A DNA stretch of 64,000 nucleotides from Opitutales bacterium (GCA_020831525.1 JAFIGH010000006.1:40816-104815); one strand, 5' to 3'. Counted from the first letter of the stretch, positions 1-8,677 are shown. The notes: generated by a model from the sequence alone, not told the origin. Numbers and translations are program-made.

Positions 1-516
1 GCAGACATCGGTGGCGTCGTGGTGGGGCAGCGCGTGGAGTTCCGCGTCGATGCCTACCGCGACGAACGTTTTGAAGGCGAAGTTTCGCAAATCCGCAACG
101 CGCCGCTCATGGTGGACAACGTGGTCACCTACGACACGGTCGTCCTCGTCGACAACAGCGACCTGCGACTCAAGCCGGGGATGACGGCGGAGGTCCATGT
201 GATCACGGAAGAGCGCGAGGACGCTCTGCGCCTACGCAATACCGCACTGCGCGCCCGCCTGCCGGATGCGGTTGCTGTCGTGGAGCGCGAACGACCGGAG
301 GACGGCGACTGGCGGAGGGTGTATCTACATCCCGTTGACGGGCCGTTGGAGGAACGGTGGGTGCGCATCGGCATCTCGGACGGCGTGCACTCCGAGGTCC
401 TTGAAGGTGTCTCGGAGAACGACAAGCTTGTCACAGGGCTGGCCGTGCGTGCGACAGCCGACCGCGGGCGGGGGGACGGCCCTTCGTTCCTGCGGGGACG
501 TCAGGCGCAGTATTGA
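1..516 (+). CDS. MacA-like efflux periplasmic adaptor, C-terminal part
   Basis: Partial gene: the frame is open from base 1, so the N-terminus lies upstream of the window; 171 codons are visible. Residues resembling the barrel domain (VGQRVEFRVDAY, LRLKPGMTAEVHV) followed by a C-terminal domain ending in LEGVSENDKLVTGLAV are typical of HlyD/MacA membrane-fusion adaptors. The family bridges an inner-membrane transporter and an outer-membrane channel. It ends 7 bases before a MacB-type ATPase and permease, which fits a MacAB tripartite exporter of peptides, macrolides or lipids. The substrate cannot be told from sequence. Confidence 0.85.
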   Translation, partial: ADIGGVVVGQRVEFRVDAYRDERFEGEVSQIRNAPLMVDNVVTYDTVVLVDNSDLRLKPGMTAEVHVITEEREDALRLRNTALRARLPDAVAVVERERPEDGDWRRVYLHPVDGPLEERWVRIGISDGVHSEVLEGVSENDKLVTGLAVRATADRGRGDGPSFLRGRQAQY

Positions 517-523
517 CAATGTC

Positions 524-1318
524 ATGACGGAGCGGACCGAAGAGACCGTGGTTGCGCTCGAGGGCGTCCACAAGACCTATGGATCGGGGGGCAGCCAAGT
601 GGCCGCTCTGCGCGGGGTCGATCTGACGATCCGGCGGGGCGAAATGGTCGCGGTCATGGGACCGAGCGGTTCCGGCAAGTCCACCCTCATGAATATTCTC
701 GGCTGCCTCGACCGTCCCGGCCCGGGGCGTTACCTCCTCGACGGCGTCGATGTCGGCCGTCTCTCGCGCGACAAACGCGCCGACCTGCGCAACCGGAAGC
801 TGGGATTCGTCTTTCAGGACTTTCATCTACTTTCTCGCACAAGCGCGCTGGAGAATGTGGAGATGCCCATGCTCTACAATACCGACCGGATTTCGGGCCG
901 TGAACTGCGGCGTCGCGCGGAGGAGGCCCTGGAGAGGGTGGGGCTGGCGGACCGCGCGGGTCACCACCCCAATCAGCTTTCCGGCGGCCAGCAGCAGCGT
1001 GTGGCCATCGCGCGGGCGCTCGTGAACAAGCCGACCTTCCTTCTCGCCGACGAACCGACGGGAAATCTGGATACACGTACGTCGCTCGACATCATGAGCC
1101 TCTTTCAGCAGCTCAACGCGGACGGTCTCACCGTCATCCTCGTCACGCACGAGCCGGAGATGAGCCGCTTTTGCTCGCGCGTGGTGGTCCTGCGCGACGG
1201 CCTCGTCGAACGCGACGGCCCGATGGCCGACCGTCGGTCGGCGAAAGCCATGCGTGCTGCCTTCGACCGGGAACACCCGGCCGGGGAGAGACGCACCGAA
1301 CCCGTGGAGGTATCATGA
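524..1318 (+). CDS. MacB/LolD-type ABC transporter ATP-binding protein
   Basis: 264 residues, the usual size for a stand-alone MacB/LolD ATPase. Walker A GPSGSGKS is at about residues 46-53, the signature LSGGQQQR near 152-159, and Walker B with [11 protein letters not shown] near 172. The long [13 protein letters not shown] start and the LGCLDRP stretch are characteristic of this subfamily. An ATG at 524 gives a normal N-terminus; the open frame extends upstream but would overlap the adaptor gene. The stop overlaps the permease ATG (ATGA, 1315-1318), so the two are translationally coupled. It powers the permease from the cytoplasmic face. Confidence 0.93.
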   Translation: MTERTEETVVALEGVHKTYGSGGSQVAALRGVDLTIRRGEMVAVMGPSGSGKSTLMNILGCLDRPGPGRYLLDGVDVGRLSRDKRADLRNRKLGFVFQDFHLLSRTSALENVEMPMLYNTDRISGRELRRRAEEALERVGLADRAGHHPNQLSGGQQQRVAIARALVNKPTFLLADEPTGNLDTRTSLDIMSLFQQLNADGLTVILVTHEPEMSRFCSRVVVLRDGLVERDGPMADRRSAKAMRAAFDREHPAGERRTEPVEVS

Positions 1319-2532
1319 AAATTCTTATCGTTTTCCGCATCGCGCTGCGCGCTATCGGGCGCAACATCATGCGGTCGCTCCTCACCGCCCTGGGCATCAT
1401 CATCGGTGTGAGCGCGGTCATCACAATGGTCAGCCTCGGTGAGGGGGCGCGCTCGGAGGTGGAGGAGCAGGTGAGCCGCCTCGGACAGAACGTCGTCCTC
1501 GTCTTCCCCGGCGCGCGGCAGCTCGGCGGGGTGAGTATCGGCGGGGGCAGTGCGAACACACTAACGGTGGAAGACGCCCTCGCCATTCAGGAGGAGATCC
1601 CCGAGGTTGTGGCGGCGAGCCCCGAGGTGCGGTCGCAGCGGCAGGTCGTCTACGGCAACCGCAATTGGCACACCCGCATCTACGGGCAGTCCGCCGATTA
1701 CCTCATGATTCGGCAGTGGCCGCTGGAGGCCGGGCGCATGTTCGACGATGAGGATGTCGCCCTCGCGCGGCAGGTCTGTGTGGTGGGCCAGACCATCGTC
1801 GATGAACTCTTCGAGGGAACCGACCCTATTGGCGAAACGATCCGCGTGCGCGGGCTGCCGCTCACCGTCATCGGTGTGCTCTCACGCAAAGGCATGTCGC
1901 TCATGGGATCGGTGCAGGACGATATCATCATCGTGCCGTATACGACGGGATTTCAGCGGATATCCGGGCGCAGCCATGCCATGGTCATCAACGTGCAGGT
2001 CTTCGACGCCGACGCCATGGATCTCGCCCGCCTCAAGATCACCGACCTTTTGCGCGAGCGGCACCGTCTCGCGCCAGACCAGGAAGACGACTTCACTGTG
2101 CAGACACAGGAGGAGATCGCCGCCATGGCGACGGAGACCTCGCGTGTGATGACCGTGCTGCTCGCCTCCATCGCGGGGGTGTCGATGCTCGTCGGCGGCA
2201 TCGGCATCATGAATATCATGCTCGTGAGTGTGACCGAACGCACTCGTGAGATCGGCATCCGCATGGCCATCGGCGCGCACGGCAAACACATTCTCCTGCA
2301 GTTCCTTACCGAGTCAGCGCTACTCAGCATCCTCGGCGGCCTGCTGGGCATTCTCACGGGTGTGTTCGCCACCCATATCATCGCGCACTACGCGGACTGG
2401 CCCGCCTCGCTCTCGCAGCAGGCCGTTTTCTTCGCCTTTACCATCAGCGCGGCGGTGGGGATCATCTTCGGCTTCTTCCCCGCCCTCAAAGCCTCACGCC
2501 TCGACCCCATCGACGCCCTGCGGCACGAGTAG
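1315..2532 (+). CDS. MacB-type ABC transporter permease
   Basis: 405 residues with the MacB/FtsX layout: one N-terminal membrane helix (about 20-40, LTALGIIIGVSAVITMVSLG), a periplasmic MacB_PCD domain, then three C-terminal helices beginning at VLLASIAGVSMLVGGIGIMNIMLVS with the family motif TERTREIGIRMAIGA. The protein ends in PALKASRLDPIDALRHE, a standard MacB ending. Unlike E. coli MacB, the ATPase is a separate gene overlapping this start. It probably forms a tripartite exporter with the adaptor encoded from base 1. Confidence 0.95.
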   Translation: MKILIVFRIALRAIGRNIMRSLLTALGIIIGVSAVITMVSLGEGARSEVEEQVSRLGQNVVLVFPGARQLGGVSIGGGSANTLTVEDALAIQEEIPEVVAASPEVRSQRQVVYGNRNWHTRIYGQSADYLMIRQWPLEAGRMFDDEDVALARQVCVVGQTIVDELFEGTDPIGETIRVRGLPLTVIGVLSRKGMSLMGSVQDDIIIVPYTTGFQRISGRSHAMVINVQVFDADAMDLARLKITDLLRERHRLAPDQEDDFTVQTQEEIAAMATETSRVMTVLLASIAGVSMLVGGIGIMNIMLVSVTERTREIGIRMAIGAHGKHILLQFLTESALLSILGGLLGILTGVFATHIIAHYADWPASLSQQAVFFAFTISAAVGIIFGFFPALKASRLDPIDALRHE

Positions 2533-2554
2533 CGCCAGCGGGCAGACCGACGTA

Positions 2555-3238
2555 TCACCACGGGAGGCGGGTGCGCGGCTTCACAGGGAGGCGGCCGCGC
2601 CAGTAGAGGATGAGGAGAAAGCCGAATAGCATGCCGCCAAGGTGCGCCCAGTGGGCAATGCCGGTCTGCACGCGGCTCATGCCCTGGATCAGCTCGATGG
2701 CGCCGACAACGATGACGAGGGTACGCGCCTTCATTGGAATTGGGGGGATGAGGAGCATGATCTGCCGGTGCGGGTACATCCACCCGAAGGCGAGGAGGAC
2801 GCCGAAGGTGCCGCCGCTGGCGCCGATGGTGGGCACGGGCGGACCGCCCGAGGCAAAGGCGGCGGAGGCGATGATGAGCTGCAGCAGCCCGGCCCCCGCC
2901 ACACAGGTGAAGTAGTAAACGGCAAACCGCGCCGATCCCCACGTCTGTTCGATCTCCCGCCCGAACATCCAGAGGATGAGCATGTTGATGCCGATGTGGA
3001 AGAAGGTGGTGGTGCTGTGGAGGAATCCGTAGGTGATGAGCTGCCACGGATAGAAGCCCGCTCCGCTGTAGTCGCCCATGGGCCAGAGGGCGAACCACCG
3101 CACCAGCATCCCGAGTTCTCTCGGCGTGTGAAAAAGCATCTGCAGCGCGAAGATCATCCCGTTCGCGATGAGTAGGTTGAGAATCACGGGGGGAAAGGCG
3201 CCTCCGGTCTCACGATGGGAATGGTGCGAGTATGACAC
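2555..3238 (-). CDS. rhomboid family intramembrane serine protease
   Basis: 227 residues, about six membrane helices. Catalytic serine lies in GASGG (Ser141) and catalytic histidine in AHLGG (His199); HIGINM (His81, Asn85) supplies the oxyanion region. All landmarks are intact, so it should be an active membrane protease cleaving single-pass proteins; the substrate is unknown. The start used is GTG at 3238, which lacks a clear Shine-Dalgarno; no in-frame ATG precedes the first helix. It converges with the MacB permease gene (22 bases apart). Its upstream region 3239-3469 holds an AT-rich palindrome. Confidence 0.9.
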   Translation of the reverse strand: MSYSHHSHRETGGAFPPVILNLLIANGMIFALQMLFHTPRELGMLVRWFALWPMGDYSGAGFYPWQLITYGFLHSTTTFFHIGINMLILWMFGREIEQTWGSARFAVYYFTCVAGAGLLQLIIASAAFASGGPPVPTIGASGGTFGVLLAFGWMYPHRQIMLLIPPIPMKARTLVIVVGAIELIQGMSRVQTGIAHWAHLGGMLFGFLLILYWRGRLPVKPRTRLPW

Positions 3239-3357
3239 AACGCCGGACTATTGCCGCGATTCGCGCGAATTCAATCCCCAAGGGAATTTCGATGCCCGCC
3301 GCTCCGCCCCCGTCGACCCGGTCTCCCGACGCCGGGCCGGTGCATCGTGCGTCGAAT

Positions 3358-3402
3358 AATTTAATTGTAGGTTATTTATTATACTAAACTCACAATTAAA
3401 TT
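3358..3402. repeat. 11-bp perfect inverted repeat in AT-rich island
   Basis: AATTTAATTGT (3358-3368) and ACAATTAAATT (3392-3402) are perfect inverted arms with 23 bases between them, in a GC-rich genome. The spacer includes a minus-strand TATAAT (3383-3378), placed to serve the rhomboid gene starting at 3238, but no matching -35 box is obvious. A plus-strand TTGACA lies at 3405-3410. The arrangement looks like an operator or promoter region; a transcription terminator is unlikely because the arms are all A/T. Confidence 0.5.
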
Positions 3403-3469
3403 TTTTGACAGCTTGAATCATCCCGTAGTTTATATAGTTGACAGGCCGGACGGTGGGCGGGATGGCGTT

Positions 3470-4219
3470 TCAGCGGGCTGCGCGGGGGGCGGCGGCGGTT
3501 TGGGCGAGGGCTTCTTCGAGTGTCTCGACGCTGCGGCGGACGATGCGGCGCCACGCGGCTGGTGGTCCGGCGACGTCGCGCTGGTTGAATTCGATTTCGA
3601 CGCCGAGGTAACGGTCGGCGGGGAAGCGGGTGCGGAGGGCGGTGGTGAGACCGTCGTCGGAACCCTTGTACGGTTCATTGAAGACAATGCGCGGGGGGTC
3701 GTTGCGGCGGCCCAGGGCGGCGGCCCATGCCTCGCAGAGCGCGGTCTCACGCGGGCGGGCGGGGTCGAAGAGGAGGGCGATCTCGTGGTCGCGGCGGTTG
3801 CCGTCGAGGTCGGGCGTGAGGGAGTGCACGGAGAGGTGGAGGACGCACGGGTGTTCCGCGAGGGCAGCCCGGAGGGCGTCGGCGATCTGCGCGCGGTAGG
3901 GGCGGTAGTAGCGGCGCAGGATACGCTCTTTCTCCACCCACGTGAGCCCTCCGGTGAATTCGGACCAAAGGCGCGCGTGGTCGAGCGAGCGGTTGAGTTC
4001 GACGAGGAGGCGGGTGGCTTCGCCGGCGATGAGGGGCGCGCGGAAGCGGTCGCGGAAGGCGAGGGCGGCGTCGTAGGCGCCGGGGTCCCAGCCGCGGTGG
4101 CTGCGCAGGATGTCGTCGGCCCCGGCGAAGCGGTCGCGGTAGGCGGGAGGCACTTCGCTCGTGGCGTGTTCGCAGCTGAGGACGAGGGGGGGCGTGGTTT
4201 GGGTCGCCGGTGCGGGCAT
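3470..4219 (-). CDS. N-formylglutamate amidohydrolase family protein
   Basis: 249 residues. The start PPLVLSCEHATSEVPPAY, the central WDPGAYDAALAFRDR and LLVELNRSLDH segments, and LSVHSLTPDLDGNRRDHE/IALLFDP match the FGase family (zinc-dependent amidases; the classical member releases formate from N-formyl-glutamate in histidine breakdown). No hut genes are nearby. Instead it is the last gene of the minus-strand operon with GCS2 and ATP-grasp ligases, 8 bases after the GCS2 stop, so the substrate is more likely an N-acyl amino acid or small peptide made by that operon. ATG at 4219 is chosen because upstream sequence is coding for the neighbour. Confidence 0.85.
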   Translation of the reverse strand: MPAPATQTTPPLVLSCEHATSEVPPAYRDRFAGADDILRSHRGWDPGAYDAALAFRDRFRAPLIAGEATRLLVELNRSLDHARLWSEFTGGLTWVEKERILRRYYRPYRAQIADALRAALAEHPCVLHLSVHSLTPDLDGNRRDHEIALLFDPARPRETALCEAWAAALGRRNDPPRIVFNEPYKGSDDGLTTALRTRFPADRYLGVEIEFNQRDVAGPPAAWRRIVRRSVETLEEALAQTAAAPRAAR

Positions 4220-4227
4220 GGGAGGGC

Positions 4228-5460
4228 TCAATGGTCGAAGTAGGCACCGCGCTGGAGGCAGTCGGCCAGTTCGGTGTAGACGGTGTGAAGGCGGTCTTTG
4301 TCCGGGTTCGGGCCGGCGGCGCGGCGCAGGCGGCGGGCAAGGCAGCCGCGGCGGAGGATGAACTCGATGTCGGCGCGCCACGGTGCGCCGGGAGGAGCGG
4401 TTTTTTTCAGGAGTGCCCAAAGCGCGTCGCCCGCCGTGCCGGGGCGGTCCGCCGGAAGTCCGAGGGCGTCGAGGTAGATCGGGTTTTTGACGAGGGCGTC
4501 TTCCGCTTTGGCGATGGTGCCGGAGAGGATTTCGCCGAGGTCGCCGACGACGGGGGCGCGCTGGTCCCGGAGAGAGGAATGTCTTTCCGCGACGAGGGCC
4601 CGCAGGACGGCGACAACGAACTGCAGGATGGCGAGGTCGGCACCGGGGTGCTCTTGGATGTCGAGGAGGCGGATTTCGATGGCGCCGCGCTCAAAACGGG
4701 CGATGGCCCCGCGCGCGTTGACCCACTCGGATTCAAGGATGCCGCCGGGGTTGTGGGGGGTGAGGTCGCGCTCGATGCGGGCGAGAATTTCCGCCTCGTA
4801 TTCGGCGCGGGAGCGCACGCGCTCGGGGATGATGTGTCCGGTGATGGAAGGGATGCGGGCGCAGTTGTTGCGGTAGTGCTCGAGGCGCATGTCGAGCTTG
4901 GGGGCGCGGACGCCCTCTTGGAACGGAGAGCTGGCGGCGAGCGCGGGCAGCAGGGGAAGGACGAGGCGGATGGCGGTGTGGAGGCGGTTGAACTCGTCGT
5001 CGCCGCTGAAGGGCAGGTTGATGTGGGTGGACTGGACGTTGGACCATCCGTGGCCGGCGCAGCCGAAAATGCGGTCGAAGGCCTCGTAGATGGCGCGGTC
5101 GCCGTGCGGCCAGAGGTGTGTCTCGCGGGCGGGGTCCATCCACGGGTGCATGGCGGAGGGAAGAAGGCGGCAACCACTCTTGGCCAGCGTGGCGTTGAGA
5201 AAGCGCACTTCTTCCTGGAAGCCGGCGGCCAGCCCTTCGAGCGCCGGGGCGGGACCGTCGGTCTTCAGCTCGATGACGTGGAGGACGAGTTCGTTGGACC
5301 AGCGGGTTTTGCCATGGCGGATCTCGTTCTTGCGGGCCGCGCCCACGGTCTGGATGATGCGGTCGGCGACGGGCCGCACGTCGAGCGTGGCGGCATCGAC
5401 GATCATGTATTCGAGTTCCACGCCGAAGCGTTCGAAGAGCCGGAAGGAAGGTGAAGACAT
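4228..5460 (-). CDS. GCS2-type carboxylate-amine ligase (glutamate-cysteine ligase family 2)
   Basis: 410 residues. The N-terminal FGVELEYMIVDAATLDVRP carries the Glu-x-Glu nucleotide/metal-binding motif of glutamate-cysteine ligase type 2 (YbdK-like) enzymes. Later blocks NVQSTHINLPF and FERGAIEIRLLDIQEHPGAD also fit the family. Members make an amide bond between a carboxylate (often glutamate) and an amine with ATP. No gshB is nearby, and the gene sits in a C39/RLAN-ATP-grasp/GCS2/FGase operon, so glutathione synthesis is not the obvious role. The gap to the upstream RLAN gene is 42 bases. Confidence 0.85.
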   Translation of the reverse strand: MSSPSFRLFERFGVELEYMIVDAATLDVRPVADRIIQTVGAARKNEIRHGKTRWSNELVLHVIELKTDGPAPALEGLAAGFQEEVRFLNATLAKSGCRLLPSAMHPWMDPARETHLWPHGDRAIYEAFDRIFGCAGHGWSNVQSTHINLPFSGDDEFNRLHTAIRLVLPLLPALAASSPFQEGVRAPKLDMRLEHYRNNCARIPSITGHIIPERVRSRAEYEAEILARIERDLTPHNPGGILESEWVNARGAIARFERGAIEIRLLDIQEHPGADLAILQFVVAVLRALVAERHSSLRDQRAPVVGDLGEILSGTIAKAEDALVKNPIYLDALGLPADRPGTAGDALWALLKKTAPPGAPWRADIEFILRRGCLARRLRRAAGPNPDKDRLHTVYTELADCLQRGAYFDH

Positions 5461-5502
5461 ACGTGTGCGGGTGGTTCTGCGGGAAGGGGACGGACCCCGG
5501 GC

Positions 5503-6963
5503 TCAGCGCTTGGCTTCCATGCGGCGGAGGAAGACGCGCATTATTTGCTCGTAGAGCCGGTCGCGGAGGACATCGTCCTCGACGCCCGCGTCGATGCTCG
5601 GGTTATCGTTGATTTCAATGACAATGGGTTTGCCGTCGACTTCCTTGAGGTCGACGCCGTAAAGGCCGTTGCCGACGAGGGCGGCGGCGCGCAGGGCGGT
5701 ATCGATGACGGCGGGCGGCGCGTCCTCGACGGCGAGGGTGTCGGCGTTGCCCGTGAAGTCGCGGCCCTTTTTCTCGTGGTTGTAGATCTGCCAATGGCCG
5801 CGCGCCATGTAGTAGCGGCACGCATACAGGGCTTTGCCTTCGAGGATGCCCACCCGCCAGTCGTAGGGCGTGGGGAGAAACTCCTGGCCGATGACCATCT
5901 CGGAGCCTTGGAGTAGTTCCTCGATCTTCGTAAGGTAAGCGGCGCGGTCGGCGGCCTTCACGACCCCGTGTGAGAAGGCGGAGTCGGGCTGCTTGAGGAT
6001 GAGCGGGAGGCCGAGGGTGTCCGGCACGCTTTCGAGGTTGTCGCGGTGGATGATGAGGGTGCGGGGCGCGGCGATGCCGTGGCGGCTGAGGATCTCCGCG
6101 AGGAAGACTTTGTTGGCGCAACGCAGGATGGACAGCGGGTCGTCGATGACGACCATGTTTTCGGCCTCGGCCTTGCGTGCGAAACGGTAGGTTTGGTTGT
6201 TCACCGCCGTGGTCCGGCGGATGAAGAGCGCATCGAAGGCGGAGAGGCGGCCGTAGTCGTCGGCCGTGATGGTCTCCGTGGCGATGCCGAGAGCGTCGGC
6301 GGCTTTCTCGAAATTGCGCAGGGCGCGTTCGTTCGAGGGCGGCGTGGCTTCCGCAGGGTCGACGAGGATGGCGAGGTCGAAGCGGTGGGTCTTGCGGCTC
6401 TTGCGCGCGAAGACCGGCTTGGAAAAGTAGGCTGTCGCCGCCTCGCGCACGAATTCGCGGTGGTCGGCGGGGATGTCGCTGGAGGCGATGGGCGAGATGT
6501 TGGCGAGCGCCCAGCGGCCCGCCCCGTCGCGCGCGAACTGTGCGCGCAGCAGGGGCGAGGGAAAGAGGTTGTAGAGGGCGCGGCAGAGCCGGTCGTAGCG
6601 CTTCGCGAGGTTGCGCGCGAAGTAGATGGAGAGGGTGAAGCGGTCGGATTGCAGCGGGTGCAGGGAGCGCTGGATGAGTTCGTCGACCTCGCCGCCCACG
6701 GAGCGGATGATCGACTGCGACTTGAAGTCGAGGATGGTGGAGACGTTCGGCAGCGGGCGGTGGTCGCGGGCACCGGCGAGGAGAGACACGTAGTATCCAA
6801 CGCTCTGATACCGATAGGAGCGGCACATGTTGATGACCTTGTAGCGCCGCGGTTGCGCGTAGGCGGGGTCGGCGAGGTATTTGCGGGCGGCGACGATTTC
6901 AACGCCCGGGATTTGCAGGGGCCAGCGGTCGGGATTGTCGACGGCGAGGAGGAAGGTTGTCAT
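5503..6963 (-). CDS. RimK-like ATP-grasp ligase with N-terminal RLAN domain
   Basis: 486 residues. Residues 1 to about 190 correspond to the RLAN domain (YKVINMCRSYRYQSVGYYVSLL is typical); about 200-480 is a RimK-like ATP-grasp with LPLILKQPDSAFSHGV (ATP lid lysine), EFLPTPYDWRVGILEGKALY, and the metal-binding end VIEINDNPSID. Such ligases join a carboxylate to an amine through an acyl phosphate. As I recall the Pfam note, RLAN-ATP-grasps are usually neighbours of a GNAT/papain-like peptidase, M20 peptidases and GCS2, agreeing with this operon. Its ATG overlaps the stop of the upstream peptidase gene. The substrate is unknown. Confidence 0.9.
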   Translation of the reverse strand: MTTFLLAVDNPDRWPLQIPGVEIVAARKYLADPAYAQPRRYKVINMCRSYRYQSVGYYVSLLAGARDHRPLPNVSTILDFKSQSIIRSVGGEVDELIQRSLHPLQSDRFTLSIYFARNLAKRYDRLCRALYNLFPSPLLRAQFARDGAGRWALANISPIASSDIPADHREFVREAATAYFSKPVFARKSRKTHRFDLAILVDPAEATPPSNERALRNFEKAADALGIATETITADDYGRLSAFDALFIRRTTAVNNQTYRFARKAEAENMVVIDDPLSILRCANKVFLAEILSRHGIAAPRTLIIHRDNLESVPDTLGLPLILKQPDSAFSHGVVKAADRAAYLTKIEELLQGSEMVIGQEFLPTPYDWRVGILEGKALYACRYYMARGHWQIYNHEKKGRDFTGNADTLAVEDAPPAVIDTALRAAALVGNGLYGVDLKEVDGKPIVIEINDNPSIDAGVEDDVLRDRLYEQIMRVFLRRMEAKR

Positions 6964-7661
6964 TTGGGTGGGCGGATGATGAGGAGGTTGGCGTCGTAGG
7001 TGAGCACGCCGAGCAGGATGGCGTTGATCAGCCGGTTCATCTTTACGGGGTAGCGGCGGCCGGGCGAGAACGGATTGCGGCCGTACGGATCGGCCACGAT
7101 AACCTCGCGCTTGGACCGGTCGTAACCGCAGAGGACGACAAAGTGGCCGGATGGTTCGCCGCGTATATCGTCATCTTCGTTGGAGTCGGGAAGCTCCCGC
7201 ATGGTGCGGTAGAGGAAGGTGGAACTCAGACCGGTAAGGATGGGAACCCCCTTGTCGAGGTAGCGCCGGATGACGCGTCCTGTGAGGTCGCGGAAGCGTG
7301 TTTCCCCGCCCAGCTCACAGAAGCGGAGGTATGCGCGTGTCGCCGTCCTGCGCTTGCCCCCGCGCTGGTGGGCGAGCCGCTCCGCCAGTTTGCGGGCGAG
7401 CGCTTTGCGCGGTAGCTCGAACCACGTCGGGTCGAAGACACGGAGGTTGTACGAGTAGAGCTTTGCGCGCCAGCCCCGCCGCAGGGCGTGGATGCCTAGC
7501 ATGACGGCGAGCGTGCCGCCGTCGTCGAGGGCGGGGATTTCTTTGATGAGCGCGTCGATGGAGAACGCGTCGCCGTGGTATTTGTAGATGGCGTGAAGGC
7601 AGGTCGGCCCGCATGAGGTGTCCGTCGGCTGGGCCGCGATTTCGAGATCTAGCTGCCGCAG
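6960..7661 (-). CDS. papain/C39-like cysteine peptidase, probable CTG start
   Basis: Translated upstream of the first in-frame ATG (7502), the frame stays open to the stop at 7715-7713 and gives AAQPTDTSCGPTCLHAIYKY, the classic peptidase C39-like nucleophile block. The catalytic His/Asp region is SGHFVVLCGYDRSKREVIVADP. Starting at ATG 7502 would delete the catalytic Cys, so that start must be wrong. Between the upstream stop and the Cys there is no in-frame ATG, GTG or TTG; CTG at 7661-7659 is the best near-cognate start (233 residues). First gene of the RLAN/GCS2/FGase operon. It may process or transfer the peptide made by the ligases. Confidence 0.75.
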   Translation of the reverse strand: MRQLDLEIAAQPTDTSCGPTCLHAIYKYHGDAFSIDALIKEIPALDDGGTLAVMLGIHALRRGWRAKLYSYNLRVFDPTWFELPRKALARKLAERLAHQRGGKRRTATRAYLRFCELGGETRFRDLTGRVIRRYLDKGVPILTGLSSTFLYRTMRELPDSNEDDDIRGEPSGHFVVLCGYDRSKREVIVADPYGRNPFSPGRRYPVKMNRLINAILLGVLTYDANLLIIRPPK

Positions 7662-7709
7662 CGTATCACCGGGCGGGCGAGTTGGGTGTGGTTCGGTGTC
7701 TATACGCTT

Positions 7710-7739
7710 ATCTTACCACAGTGCGCGTGCGGAAAACAA
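7710..7739 (-). promoter_or_regulatory. candidate promoter of the C39/ATP-grasp operon
   Basis: On the minus strand, TTGTTT (7739-7734) and TAAGAT (7715-7710) are 18 bases apart, resembling a sigma-70 promoter. Transcription would begin near 7702, leaving roughly 40 leader bases before the proposed CTG start at 7661. This agrees with the protein starting downstream of 7700 rather than further upstream. Confidence 0.35.
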
Positions 7740-7798
7740 GAGGTGTACGCAACCGGCCGTCGCGGATCGCGGGAGAACGGGTCGGGCGCGCGGCCCGC

Positions 7799-8677
7799 TC
7801 AGCGGCGGGGCACAACGATACGTCGGACGGGGCGGCGGGGGGCCTCGGCGGCGGGCGGGGTTTCCGCGTCGTCGGCTGCGTCGTGCGGCTGATGAGGCTC
7901 GCCGGTTGGCTGCTGCGGCGGTTGGCCGGGAGGTTGCGGTTGCGCTTGGGTGCCGTCGGGGACTTCGGGTTCCTGCGGAGGTTGAGCCTGGGTGCCGTCG
8001 GGGAGGTCTTCTTGCGTGGCTTCAGGCGGTCCGGGGGGAGCGGTTGCTGTGTGCGGCGGCTCGTCTTGGGGTTGTCCGTCGGTCGGCTCGCCGGGAGGCT
8101 GCGCGGGCGGACTCCCCTCATCCGGTTGCGGGGTGGAGGCGGTTGCGGGTTGCTGTTGGCCGGGCGGTGTCCGGGGCGGTTGCGGCGGGGAGGGCGCGGC
8201 GGCTCCCGGTTGCGGCCGGGGCGGGTGCCTGCCCGCTGTGGCGGGAGTCTGCGGTGGCTCGGGCGGTCCGGTCTCGGAGGGGCTGCCGTCGGGGGCACCG
8301 GGGGATTCGCGCGTAGATTCGAGGACCAATTGCGACGCTTCGCCCTCATTCTCGAGAGTGACACTGTTGTCCTCTTCGGAAAAATCCGTGACGAGGAAGT
8401 CGGCCGAGGTGTCGTTGAGGCGCACCCACCGGCCCTCGCCGGCGCTGCGGTCGTGGATGTTCACTTTGACGGTCCCGGCGAGTTCGTAGACGCCGCGGAA
8501 TTCGAGGTCGCGCGGAGGCTCCGGGCGGGCAGGCCGTTCCGGCGCTTCGCTCCGTTCGCGGGGCGGTTCGAAGTCGGCGGGGATGAAGGGGGAGTTTGCG
8601 GCGAGGGCCTCCTCCGTCGCCGCGGCAGGGGCGCAGGCGCAGACGGCGGCGAATACGAAAACCGGGCGACTCATCAT
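7799..8677 (-). CDS. secreted proline-rich protein, function unknown
   Basis: About 292 residues. A signal peptide (MMSRPVFVFAAVCACAPAAA) is followed by a small conserved-looking domain, roughly residues 30-120, containing EFRGVYELAGTVKVNIHD and WVRLNDTSADFLVTDF. The rest is a low-complexity Pro/Gln/Glu/Ala tail in which PDGTQAQP occurs twice, and a basic end RRPVRRIVVPRR. The folded part resembles small periplasmic proteins next to secretion genes, but I cannot name a family. The tail is probably disordered or spans the cell wall. The start is uncertain among TTG 8689 and ATG 8677 or 8674; the ATGs best frame the signal peptide. Confidence 0.7.
   Translation of the reverse strand: MMSRPVFVFAAVCACAPAAATEEALAANSPFIPADFEPPRERSEAPERPARPEPPRDLEFRGVYELAGTVKVNIHDRSAGEGRWVRLNDTSADFLVTDFSEEDNSVTLENEGEASQLVLESTRESPGAPDGSPSETGPPEPPQTPATAGRHPPRPQPGAAAPSPPQPPRTPPGQQQPATASTPQPDEGSPPAQPPGEPTDGQPQDEPPHTATAPPGPPEATQEDLPDGTQAQPPQEPEVPDGTQAQPQPPGQPPQQPTGEPHQPHDAADDAETPPAAEAPRRPVRRIVVPRR

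Noticed and set aside
3470..4219. N-formylglutamate amidohydrolase as part of histidine degradation
   Set aside because: No hutH, hutU or hutI in reach; operon context points to peptide or amide metabolism instead.
4210..5454. 414-codon plus-strand frame over the GCS2 gene
   Set aside because: Shadow of the minus-strand ligase; composition is Val/Gly/Ala/Asp-biased as expected of such shadows.
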